From AM-2324 sp042091035 (GTDB lineage Bacteria; Bacteroidota; Bacteroidia; Chitinophagales; Saprospiraceae), in NCBI GenBank assembly GCA_042091035.1, contig JBELIG010000029.1, positions 1-21,834 of the forward strand: DNA of 21,834 bases, written 5' to 3'. Within the stretch, counting starts at the first letter, position 1. Each line of letters begins with the position of its first letter. Position numbers and translations under genes: made by a program. The notes beneath the pieces were generated by a model. That model was not told where the DNA came from. It did no database searches and was given only the letters and a program-made list of their open reading frames with translations. Below are positions 8,486 to 16,029 of this stretch, piece after piece.

Positions 8486-9664
8486 ATGTCTGACCAATAT
8501 AATTATGACAAGCGAGGTGTTTCAGCCACAAAGGATGAGGTTCATCAAGCGATAGAGGGACTTGATAAAGGTCTTTTCGATAAAGCATTCTGTAAGATTT
8601 TACCTGATTATGTAGCCGGATCTGCGGAGCATTGTAATCTGATGCATGCAGACACTGCCGGTACAAAGACCAGTTTGGCTTATATGTACTGGAAGGAAAC
8701 TGGTGATCTATCCGTATGGAGAGGTATTGCACAGGATGCAATTGTAATGAACCTTGATGACATGGCCTGTGTAGGTTGTCTAGATAATATTATTTTATCC
8801 TCTACTATAGGTAGGAATAAGAATCTTATTTCAGGAGATGTTATAAAAGAAATCATCCAGTATACGGCTCAGTTTGCCAAGGAGATGAAGGATTTGGGTG
8901 TTGAAATTCAGTTGGCTGGTGGTGAAACTGCAGATGTTGGAGATATTGTTCGGACGATTGATGTGGGGTATACAGCTTTTGCTCGAATGAAACGAAGTGA
9001 TCTTCTGATCAATGATATCAAACCAGGGAATGTAATTGTTTCCTTAAGCTCTTCCGGAAAAGCTTCTTACGAAAATGAATACAATGGAGGGATGGGTTCA
9101 AATGGATTGACCTCAGCCAGACACGATGTGTTTTCAAAAGAGTACTTGGCTAAATATCCAGATAGCTCTGATCCAAATACTCCTGATGAAGTAAAATTCG
9201 TAGGATCAAAGAAATTGACAGATACTATTAATATCAATGGTGAAGATATTACCATTGGTAAACTTGTTTTGTCACCAACCCGAAGCTATCTTCCGGTTAT
9301 GCAAAAGGTGTTTTCAGTATTGAAAGGTAAAATAGATGGTATCATTCACTGTACTGGAGGCGGACAGACTAAAGTGGTCAAATTCGTAGATAATGTAAAG
9401 GTGATAAAAGATAACCTATTTGATGTACCTCCTTTATTTGAAATGATTCAAAAGGAAAGTGGAACAGCTTGGAAAGAGATGTATCAGGTATTCAATATGG
9501 GGCAACGTATGGAGTTCTATCTAGATGAAAAATATGCACAGGAAATTATAGATATTTCAAATTCCTTTAATATAGATGCTAAGATTATTGGTCGAGTTGT
9601 AGAAGCACCAAAAGCAGAAGTAGAAATCACTACTGCTCATGGTACTTTTAATTACTTTACTTAG
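8486..9664 (+). CDS. purM: Phosphoribosylformylglycinamidine cyclo-ligase (AIR synthetase)
   Basis: Closes the imidazole ring of 5-aminoimidazole ribonucleotide from FGAM with ATP, in de novo purine synthesis. The AIRS/PurM fold is shown by HADTAGTKTSLA (54-65), AQDAIVMNLDDMACVG (82-97) and LAGGETADVGD (143-153). These are the nucleotide- and metal-binding segments of the family. GSNGLTSARHDVF matches the SNG region. At 392 residues it is about 45 longer than E. coli PurM (345). The extra length includes an insert after the SNG region, around residues 215-260 (KYPDSSDPNTPDEVKFVGSK), which I recall from Bacteroidota orthologues. It faces purB, another purine gene, tail to tail with a 3 bp gap. 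Its likely terminator lies inside purB. Confidence 0.95.
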   Translation: MSDQYNYDKRGVSATKDEVHQAIEGLDKGLFDKAFCKILPDYVAGSAEHCNLMHADTAGTKTSLAYMYWKETGDLSVWRGIAQDAIVMNLDDMACVGCLDNIILSSTIGRNKNLISGDVIKEIIQYTAQFAKEMKDLGVEIQLAGGETADVGDIVRTIDVGYTAFARMKRSDLLINDIKPGNVIVSLSSSGKASYENEYNGGMGSNGLTSARHDVFSKEYLAKYPDSSDPNTPDEVKFVGSKKLTDTININGEDITIGKLVLSPTRSYLPVMQKVFSVLKGKIDGIIHCTGGGQTKVVKFVDNVKVIKDNLFDVPPLFEMIQKESGTAWKEMYQVFNMGQRMEFYLDEKYAQEIIDISNSFNIDAKIIGRVVEAPKAEVEITTAHGTFNYFT

Positions 9665-9667
9665 AAC

Positions 9668-11002
9668 TTAGTTTTTACCGATATAATTAAAAGGGCTGAT
9701 CAACTTCAGCTCTTTTTTTATGGCATCACTTACCTCAAGCTGATCAATGAAAGTATGAATGTCCTTTTGACTCACACTTGCCTTTCCTCTTGTTAATGCC
9801 TTGAGCGCCTCATATGGCTTGTCAAAATTCTCTCTTCTCAATATATTTTGGATAGCCTCAGCTGTAACGATCCAATTTGCCTCAAGGTCTTGTTCCAACT
9901 TAGCTTCATTAAGCAAAAGTTTACCTATCCCTTTTAGTGTTGAAGCAAATCCAATCAAGGTATGTCCCATAGGACTTCCTATGTTTCTAAGAACAGTACT
10001 ATCCGTCAAATCACGCTGAAGTCTAGATATTGGAAGTTTTTGCGCAAGGTGTCCGAATAAAGCATTCGCTATTCCAAAATTACCTTCTGCATTTTCAAAA
10101 TCAATCGGATTTACTTTGTGTGGCATTGCGGAGGAGCCAACTTCACCGGCAACTACTTTTTGTTTAAAGTATTCCATCGAAATATAAGTCCAAATATCTC
10201 TGCAAAAATCAATAAGTATAGTATTAATACGGCCCATGGCTTGGAACTGGGCAGCAATATTGTCATAATGTTCAATCTGAGTAGTGGGATAGGACCTCGA
10301 TAATCCTAAATTGTTTTCAAGGAATTTGTCTGCAAAAGCATGCCAGTTCGTTTTAGGGTAGCTAACATAGTGGGCATTCATATTTCCCGTTGCGCCGCCA
10401 AATTTACCTGCATGTGGTATTCCTTTAAGCTGCACTAATTGATTTTTGATACGTGCAGCAAACACACCAATTTCCTTACCTAAGGTTGTCGGTGAAGCTG
10501 GCTGACCATGTGTTCTTGCTAACATCGGAATCGTAGACCAATCTTTTGCCATTTGATCAAGTGCAGCTAATATGTTGTTTATTTCTGGTATATATACTTC
10601 TTGCATTGCCTCTTTTAAGGATAGAGGTACAGCTGTATTATTAATATCTTGAGAGGTCAATCCAAAGTGAATGAATTCCTTGTAACTCTCTAGACCTAGG
10701 TCATCAAACTTTTCTTTAATAAAATACTCCACAGCTTTTACATCGTGATTGGTAACACGCTCTATAGCTTTAATTTTTGCAGCATCTTCTTCAGAAAAAT
10801 CACCGGCAATAGCTTTAATCTGAGGTATTATATCATCTTTGATAGCCTCTAATTGAGGTGTTCCAGTGTCTTTTAGAGCTAGGAAATATTCAATTTCTAC
10901 AAATACTCGATATTTTATAAGTGCGTATTCGGAAAAGTAGTCCTTGAGTTTGTTCGTCTTGGAAGCATATCTTCCATCAATTGCTGATATTGCCGTGATC
11001 AT
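9668..11002 (-). CDS. purB: Adenylosuccinate lyase
   Basis: Cleaves fumarate from SAICAR and from adenylosuccinate, acting twice in purine synthesis. 444 residues, close to E. coli PurB (456). Family landmarks: DGRYASKT near the start, TSQDINNTA (116-124), ARTHGQPASPTTLGKE with His165 (equivalent of E. coli His171), and the fumarase/lyase signature loop GSSAMPHKVNPIDFENAEGN (289-308) with the catalytic serine at 290 or 291. The ATG at 11000-11002 follows a minus-strand leader with a TACCTTTG box. Its last codons double as the plus-strand terminator for purM. No hairpin for its own termination is obvious downstream. Confidence 0.97.
   Translation of the reverse strand: MITAISAIDGRYASKTNKLKDYFSEYALIKYRVFVEIEYFLALKDTGTPQLEAIKDDIIPQIKAIAGDFSEEDAAKIKAIERVTNHDVKAVEYFIKEKFDDLGLESYKEFIHFGLTSQDINNTAVPLSLKEAMQEVYIPEINNILAALDQMAKDWSTIPMLARTHGQPASPTTLGKEIGVFAARIKNQLVQLKGIPHAGKFGGATGNMNAHYVSYPKTNWHAFADKFLENNLGLSRSYPTTQIEHYDNIAAQFQAMGRINTILIDFCRDIWTYISMEYFKQKVVAGEVGSSAMPHKVNPIDFENAEGNFGIANALFGHLAQKLPISRLQRDLTDSTVLRNIGSPMGHTLIGFASTLKGIGKLLLNEAKLEQDLEANWIVTAEAIQNILRRENFDKPYEALKALTRGKASVSQKDIHTFIDQLEVSDAIKKELKLISPFNYIGKN
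9689..9719 (+). terminator. Terminator of purM embedded in the 3' end of purB
   Basis: AAAAGGGCTGA (9689-9699) pairs with TCAGCTCTTTT (9706-9716) across a 6-nt loop, with one G-U pair in RNA, and runs into seven T (9713-9719). It is 25 bp past the purM stop but lies within purB codons on the other strand. These codons specify the purB segment KELKLISPF. Confidence 0.75.
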
Positions 11003-11022
11003 ATTTTTGATAAATGTTTTGC

Positions 11023-11030
11023 CAAAGGTA
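11023..11030 (-). promoter_or_regulatory. Putative -7 box for purB
   Basis: The plus-strand CAAAGGTA reads TACCTTTG on the minus strand, an exact TAnnTTTG match, 20 bp before the purB ATG. No TTG is present at 17-23 bp upstream, so support comes only from the -7 box. Confidence 0.4.
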
Positions 11031-11099
11031 TAACATAGTTGAATTTTTAGAGAATATTTTTGAGTATGTTCATCTGACTACAAGATAATAGAGCATATT

Positions 11100-11133
11100 T
11101 TGAACTTTTTGAATTAAACTTTAATTAGATTTG
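11100..11133 (+). promoter_or_regulatory. Bacteroidota-type promoter for pyrR-pyrB
   Basis: TTG at 11100-11102, 23 bp spacer, then TAGATTTG (11126-11133), an exact TAnnTTTG. A second TTTG at 11108-11111 gives a 14 bp spacer and is less likely. The box ends 29 bp before the pyrR ATG. The implied leader of about 25 nt is too short for a PyrR-type antiterminator/terminator stack. Confidence 0.55.
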
Positions 11134-11162
11134 CAGACATAGTTCCATTTTAACTCCAGATC

Positions 11163-11714
11163 ATGCAATCAGGAAAATTACTGATAGGAAATAAAAAGTT
11201 TAAATTGACCATCGATAGGCTCTGTCATCAATTGATTGAGGAATACGGTAATTTCAAAGATACTTGTATTGTGGGTATTCAACCGAGAGGCCCCTTCCTT
11301 GCAGATAGAATAATTAGTAGATTAAATGAATTGGTGCCAGACCTTCAACTAAAGTCAGGTAGAATTGATATTACTTTCTATAGGGATGATTTTAGACGGA
11401 GAGATAAGCCGCTTAGCGCAAGTACCACAGAATTAGATTTTTTACTCGAGGGTCAAAACGTGATTCTTGTTGATGATGTGCTTTATACAGGCCGGACTGT
11501 ACAAGCGGCCTTGACAGCGCTTCAGCACTATGGTCGTCCCAATCGAGTTGAATTAATGGCTATGGTAGATCGACGCTTTAATCGGCACCTACCAATTAAG
11601 TCAGATTATAAGGGACTTAAAGTAGACGCCTTAGATGAGGCCTATGTTAAGGTTCTTTGGGAAGAAAACGGAGAAGAAGACAGTATATTTATATATCCCA
11701 CTAAACCAGAATAA
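11163..11714 (+). CDS. pyrR: PyrR: pyrimidine operon regulator / uracil phosphoribosyltransferase
   Basis: 183-residue type I phosphoribosyltransferase. The PRPP loop is VILVDDVLYTGRT (100-112). GIQPRGPFLAD (38-48) and VDRRFNRHLPIKSDY (135-149) are PyrR landmarks that separate it from other phosphoribosyltransferases. In Firmicutes PyrR binds pyr leader RNA and causes attenuation, and it also makes UMP from uracil and PRPP. Here it directly precedes pyrB (8 bp gap), as in many pyr operons, which supports the name. Whether it regulates RNA in this organism is unproven: its own leader shows no attenuator. UPRT activity or binding elsewhere remain options. Confidence 0.93.
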   Translation: MQSGKLLIGNKKFKLTIDRLCHQLIEEYGNFKDTCIVGIQPRGPFLADRIISRLNELVPDLQLKSGRIDITFYRDDFRRRDKPLSASTTELDFLLEGQNVILVDDVLYTGRTVQAALTALQHYGRPNRVELMAMVDRRFNRHLPIKSDYKGLKVDALDEAYVKVLWEENGEEDSIFIYPTKPE

Positions 11715-11722
11715 ATAGGCAT

Positions 11723-12649
11723 ATGGGAAGTTTATTGAGTACAAGACACCTACTTGGTATTAAATATATTAGCGAAGCTGATATACAGCAGATTTTTGAG
11801 ACAGCAGATGAATTTAAAGAAGTTATTAATAGACCTATTAAAAAGGTACCTTCTTTGAGGGATGTCACAGTTGCAAACTTGTTTTTTGAAAACAGTACTC
11901 GTACTCGAATTTCTTTCGAACTAGCTGAGAAAAGGCTATCGGCTGATGTAGTTAATTTTTCAGCTTCTTCCTCTTCAGTAAAGAAAGGAGAAACTCTATT
12001 AGATACGGTTAACAACATTCTTTCCATGAAAGTGGATATGGTTGTTATGCGGCATCCAGCTCCTGGAGCCCCTCAGTTTTTAGCAAGTAAAATAGATGCT
12101 AATATTATTAATGCGGGTGATGGAACACATGAACATCCCACTCAAGCGCTATTGGATGCCTATTCAATTCGTGAACACTTCGGTGATTTAGCAAACAAGA
12201 AAATATGCATATTCGGAGATATTCTGCATTCAAGAGTTGCATTAAGTAATATATTTTGTCTGTTGAAACTTGGTGCAAAGGTCAGAGTATGTGGTCCTCC
12301 CACACTTATTCCAAAGCATATTAGTGAACTCGGCGTTGAAGTTTCTTTCGATGTTTTAGAAAGTCTTCTTTGGTGCGATGCTGCCAATGTTCTAAGGATA
12401 CAACTTGAACGGCAAGACCTCAGGTATTTCCCTTCCTTACGCGAATACTCGAATTTTTTTGGAATACATAAAGAACTTCTAGATCAAGCAAGTTCTGACA
12501 CATTGATACTGCATCCAGGGCCCATTAACCGAGGAGTTGAAATAAGCACAAGTGTTGCTGATTCAAAGCAATCGATCATTTTGGATCAGGTTGAAAATGG
12601 TGTAGCTACCCGAATGGCCGTTTTATACTTATTGGCAAGTAGCAAATAA
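11723..12649 (+). CDS. pyrB: Aspartate carbamoyltransferase, catalytic subunit
   Basis: Joins carbamoyl phosphate and aspartate, the committed step of pyrimidine synthesis. 308 residues, the standard length. The carbamoyl-phosphate site is FFENSTRTRISFELA (54-68). The 80s loop is SSSSVKKGET (82-91), with lysines that reach into the neighbouring active site. HPAPGAP (111-117), HPTQALLDAY (138-147) and HPGPINRGVE near the C terminus complete the family set. It is co-transcribed with pyrR. No pyrI regulatory subunit gene is next to it; the 145 bp that follow lead to an unrelated gene and contain no strong terminator. Confidence 0.97.
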   Translation: MGSLLSTRHLLGIKYISEADIQQIFETADEFKEVINRPIKKVPSLRDVTVANLFFENSTRTRISFELAEKRLSADVVNFSASSSSVKKGETLLDTVNNILSMKVDMVVMRHPAPGAPQFLASKIDANIINAGDGTHEHPTQALLDAYSIREHFGDLANKKICIFGDILHSRVALSNIFCLLKLGAKVRVCGPPTLIPKHISELGVEVSFDVLESLLWCDAANVLRIQLERQDLRYFPSLREYSNFFGIHKELLDQASSDTLILHPGPINRGVEISTSVADSKQSIILDQVENGVATRMAVLYLLASSK

Positions 12650-12845
12650 AAAATCCTCTTTTCGTAGAACAATTTTCATTTAAATCAACTAATTTGTTTG
12701 GGTTGAGATTGCTAAATATTATTTTTTTGCAGGCAATAGCAATTTTTTAGAATTTATTGTTGTTTATATATTATACATATTTATATGTAGCTGTATGAAT
12801 ACATTAATTTCCTTTTGGGAACTATCACTATTTGAAAAGAGTATT

Positions 12846-15800
12846 ATGAGATTTTTATTACTAACTACTTTTGTATTTATTTCTGTGTCCATCTTTGGCC
12901 AAAATTGTTCTGAAAACATTATTGAAAATTATAATGTGAGTGGGACACGATTTGTAAAGTCTAAGGTTGAGAGTATTCTTGCGAGAGTAGATAAAAATTA
13001 TTCAGTTCAGTTCTTTTCAAATTCTGATGGTCTGTTTATTAAAGTAGAATCCGTTTATGGCTCAAGGTTAAAATTGGGTGATGAGATTCATGTGCTTGAT
13101 GCATTCAAAAATCGTAAGCGATTTTCTTTTATAGAGGAGGGTGACTATGAGTTAGTTAATGAAACTAAACCCGTATACACAAATAACTTATACTTATATC
13201 CTGATGATCTAGATTGGCTGATCGATAATAACGTGCAAAAGTTCTATGTATTTGATGCAACAACCAGTCAAGGAAAGGTTCATACTGTTTCGACAAATGA
13301 CCAAAAGTTACTAAGAGAATTAGCCTATTGTTTTAAAAAAGCTATCGATCCTTCTTACTCCCGCGGAGATGAATTAAAAGCTGACCCTGAGGTTGTAAGT
13401 AGTTCGGAGTCTTCTTCTACAAGCACTAAGAAAGCCTTTGAAAAAGATGAAGAATTGTTGGCATTGGAGGATAAATTAAGTAATGAAAAAAGAAGGGTTA
13501 AAGCAGAAATTGAAAAAGAAAGAAAAAAATTAGATGTTGCTGTAAAGGCTATAAATTCTGAAATCAATGAATCAAGAGAAATAGCTACTGCAAAAAAGGC
13601 GAGTTTTGCTGAAGAGCTTAATGAAGCCAGGAAAAAGATAGATCAAGAAATAAAGGGTGCTAATAAAGAAGCTTTGGCACTTATAGAACGTGCAAGAGCC
13701 AATGCTAATAGTGAAATAGATTCAATAAATGTTTCCATCTTAGAAGCTAGGCAAAAAAGTGTAGAGGAAATTCAAAAAATAAAGCTGGAAACCTCAGAGG
13801 ATATATTAGCTGCCAGGCAAAAAGCAAAGGTTGCCATAGAAGAAGAGAACAGAAAGCTGGAATTACTTAAACTGGAATACAATGATGAATTGAATTCTGC
13901 TAAGGAAAATTCAAGTAACGAGATTTTAAAAATAAGGGAAGAAGCTAGTGAAACCATTTCTGCTGCCCGCGTAAAAGCAGAAAGTGAAAAGGAAAAAACA
14001 CTTAAAGAAGTTGAGCAAGCTACTTTGACTGCTTCTGAACAGATATTAAAAGTTAAGGAAGAAACAGCTAATGAAGTAGCTCGTCTAAAGGAAAATTCTA
14101 TTCTAGAGAAGGAAAAGATTACTCTTGAACTTGCAGATTTTAAGCGGAAGTCAAATGAAAACCAGGCTGGTCTTGTTGAAGAAAACGCAAGTAAACTTGC
14201 AAATCTTGAAGAAGCTAATGCCAGGGAAAAGCAGAGAATGGTATCTGAGCTTGCTGTCGAGAAAGAACGTTATTCTATGGAGGTAGCAGCAGTGAAGTCC
14301 AATGCATTAAAGGAAGAAGAGCGAATTAATAGTCAATTATTAACAAAGCAATCTGAAATTAATAAGGAGATAGAACTCTTAAATAAAAATGCAGTTCAAG
14401 AAAAGACTGCAATCACTAATTCAGTAAATGAAGCTCGAGTAAAAGCTGATAAAGCAATTGAGAATATAAGTTATGAGCAATCTGAGATTGTCAAAACTAT
14501 GAAAGCCAAATCTCTTAAAGAACAAGAAGCAATTGCTTTGGAGGTAAAAAAAGCAAAAGAGGAGGCTATCATTCAGATTTCACAAGCAGGAGAGGAGCTA
14601 AATGCAAAAATGGCATCTATAAAATCTGAAGAAGATAAGGTCCGAAGTGAGGTGTCTGCTCAGATATTAGATGCAAAAACTAAAGCTTCTGAAGAAATTG
14701 CTCGCGCCAAGTTAAAAGCAAATCAAGAAATTCAGGCTGCTAATGATACAGCAGAGAAGGCACGAGCTGAATATGCCCGAGAAATTGAGACTGCAAAGTC
14801 AATAGCAGATACAAAATTGAAAGAAATTCAATCAGAGCTTGAACGTTCTATAAAAACGATGGAGGAGGAGCAGCTGACTATCGAAAAAATGAATGCTTCT
14901 GAGGTAAGTGATGCAATGGACAAGGCAAAGCTACGTCTATTAGAAACACAGGAGCAATCAATTAACCAAATAGCTAATTTAAAAAGAAAAGTAGCTTTAG
15001 AAGAACAAAAAACAGCAGAACAAATTGCTCGAATTAAAAAGGAAACTACAGAAGTTGTTGCTTCTGCCAATAGAGAACAAGTTGAACTTCTTTCAAAGGA
15101 ACAAGAAATGTTTGCAGCAGAAAAGCAGACTTTGTTGGAGTCTGTAAGCCAGATTCGTGAGGAGGTAGCAATAGCGATTAGTTTGGAACGCGAGCGAGAG
15201 GCTAAGGAAAAACAAACCGTTCAAGCGAATATTGCAAATGAAAAAGAAGCAGCTCGCTTAGAGATATTAAAAGCTCAAGAGGATGCAGCTAAATCTGTTC
15301 TATCTACTCAAGAACAATCAAGTGCAGAGATTACTAGTTTAAAAGAGCAGTCTGCAGAAGCGGTTGCTACTATTCAAGCACAAACTGAGGCTCAAATAAA
15401 TGTCTACAATGAGCAACAAGAAGATGCAAGAATTAGGACTGAATCAGAATTAAAAGCGCTCCAGGAGAAGCTTGCAGTCAAAGAAACAGAGATTAGGAAT
15501 GAAATTGCTGATGCAGAGCAAACATCTATAAGTAAGATCAATACTATTCAGAATGAGAATCAGGAAAAAATCAAACAAGAGCGAGCAAATAATGATGAAA
15601 AGATTGCTCAATTGAGAAAAGAACTGGATGTTGCAAGAAATAATAATTTGAAAGAAGTACAACTCGTTCAACAACAAGCAGCTGATAATATATTCAATAC
15701 TCGTAAAAATGCTACAGATCAAATTACAGCAATCAAATTAGAGACTCAAAAGCAGATAGCCGAGCTTAAAAAACAAGAAAAGACTGCAAAAGCATCTTTG

Positions 15801-15920
15801 GGAGAAGTAGAACAAACTATGATCTTCAAACAAAATGAATTAGATAAATTGAATGCTGCAATAAAAGATAAGCGTGCTGAATTTACAGAGCTAAACAAGG
15901 AAAAAGGAAAAGATAATTAG
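12846..15920 (+). CDS. Exported giant hendecad coiled-coil protein of unknown function
   Basis: I do not recognise the family. I prefer the ATG at 12846 (1024 residues) to the one at 12795, because it gives a clean signal peptide (MRFLLLTTFVFISVSIFG, cleavage before QN). A small globular domain follows at about 20-180 (GSRLKLGDEIHVLDAF, LYLYPDDLDWLID) and contains the only two cysteines, C21 and C162. A Ser-rich linker (about 184-194) leads to about 825 residues of Ala/Glu/Lys/Ile-rich helix with no Pro, Cys, Trp or His. Core positions follow a 3-4-4 spacing (for example I360, I363, A367, I371, A374, A378), the 11-residue hendecad pattern. A single helix of that length would be about 120 nm. 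Export suggests an envelope or surface fibre or scaffold, which is inference. It stands alone between pyrB and a TlpA-like gene. Confidence 0.85.
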   Translation: MRFLLLTTFVFISVSIFGQNCSENIIENYNVSGTRFVKSKVESILARVDKNYSVQFFSNSDGLFIKVESVYGSRLKLGDEIHVLDAFKNRKRFSFIEEGDYELVNETKPVYTNNLYLYPDDLDWLIDNNVQKFYVFDATTSQGKVHTVSTNDQKLLRELAYCFKKAIDPSYSRGDELKADPEVVSSSESSSTSTKKAFEKDEELLALEDKLSNEKRRVKAEIEKERKKLDVAVKAINSEINESREIATAKKASFAEELNEARKKIDQEIKGANKEALALIERARANANSEIDSINVSILEARQKSVEEIQKIKLETSEDILAARQKAKVAIEEENRKLELLKLEYNDELNSAKENSSNEILKIREEASETISAARVKAESEKEKTLKEVEQATLTASEQILKVKEETANEVARLKENSILEKEKITLELADFKRKSNENQAGLVEENASKLANLEEANAREKQRMVSELAVEKERYSMEVAAVKSNALKEEERINSQLLTKQSEINKEIELLNKNAVQEKTAITNSVNEARVKADKAIENISYEQSEIVKTMKAKSLKEQEAIALEVKKAKEEAIIQISQAGEELNAKMASIKSEEDKVRSEVSAQILDAKTKASEEIARAKLKANQEIQAANDTAEKARAEYAREIETAKSIADTKLKEIQSELERSIKTMEEEQLTIEKMNASEVSDAMDKAKLRLLETQEQSINQIANLKRKVALEEQKTAEQIARIKKETTEVVASANREQVELLSKEQEMFAAEKQTLLESVSQIREEVAIAISLEREREAKEKQTVQANIANEKEAARLEILKAQEDAAKSVLSTQEQSSAEITSLKEQSAEAVATIQAQTEAQINVYNEQQEDARIRTESELKALQEKLAVKETEIRNEIADAEQTSISKINTIQNENQEKIKQERANNDEKIAQLRKELDVARNNNLKEVQLVQQQAADNIFNTRKNATDQITAIKLETQKQIAELKKQEKTAKASLGEVEQTMIFKQNELDKLNAAIKDKRAEFTELNKEKGKDN

Positions 15921-15959
15921 ATACAATAAGACAATATTTTTACCTAAATTCGTTTTATT

Positions 15960-15990
15960 AAAGCCAGAAGACCCTTAGTTTTCTGGCTTT
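15960..15990 (+). terminator. Probable terminator after the coiled-coil gene
   Basis: AAAGCCAGAA (15960-15969) and TTCTGGCTTT (15981-15990) form a perfect 10-bp stem with an 11-nt loop, 40 bp past the stop. Only three T lie in the stem end and the following bases are ATAATTAG, so the U-tract is weak. Confidence 0.55.
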
Positions 15991-16029
15991 ATAATTAGTT
16001 TTAATAAAAGATACTTAATCATTCGATAC

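Noticed and set aside
12774..12789. Inverted repeat TACATAT-TT-ATATGTA just ahead of the coiled-coil gene, as a possible operator
   Set aside because: Seven AT-only pairs around a two-base centre are expected by chance in sequence this AT-rich, and the copy is single.
13355..15722. Minus-strand open frames inside the coiled-coil gene (around 13355, 13772, 14828 and 15450)
   Set aside because: They arise as shadows of a Lys/Glu/Ala-rich gene; the products are low-complexity Ser/Phe/Leu strings with no domain or start context.
12846..15920. Coiled-coil gene as an SMC/Rad50-type or phage tail-tape protein
   Set aside because: No ATPase head, no Walker motifs and no phage neighbours; a signal peptide argues for export.
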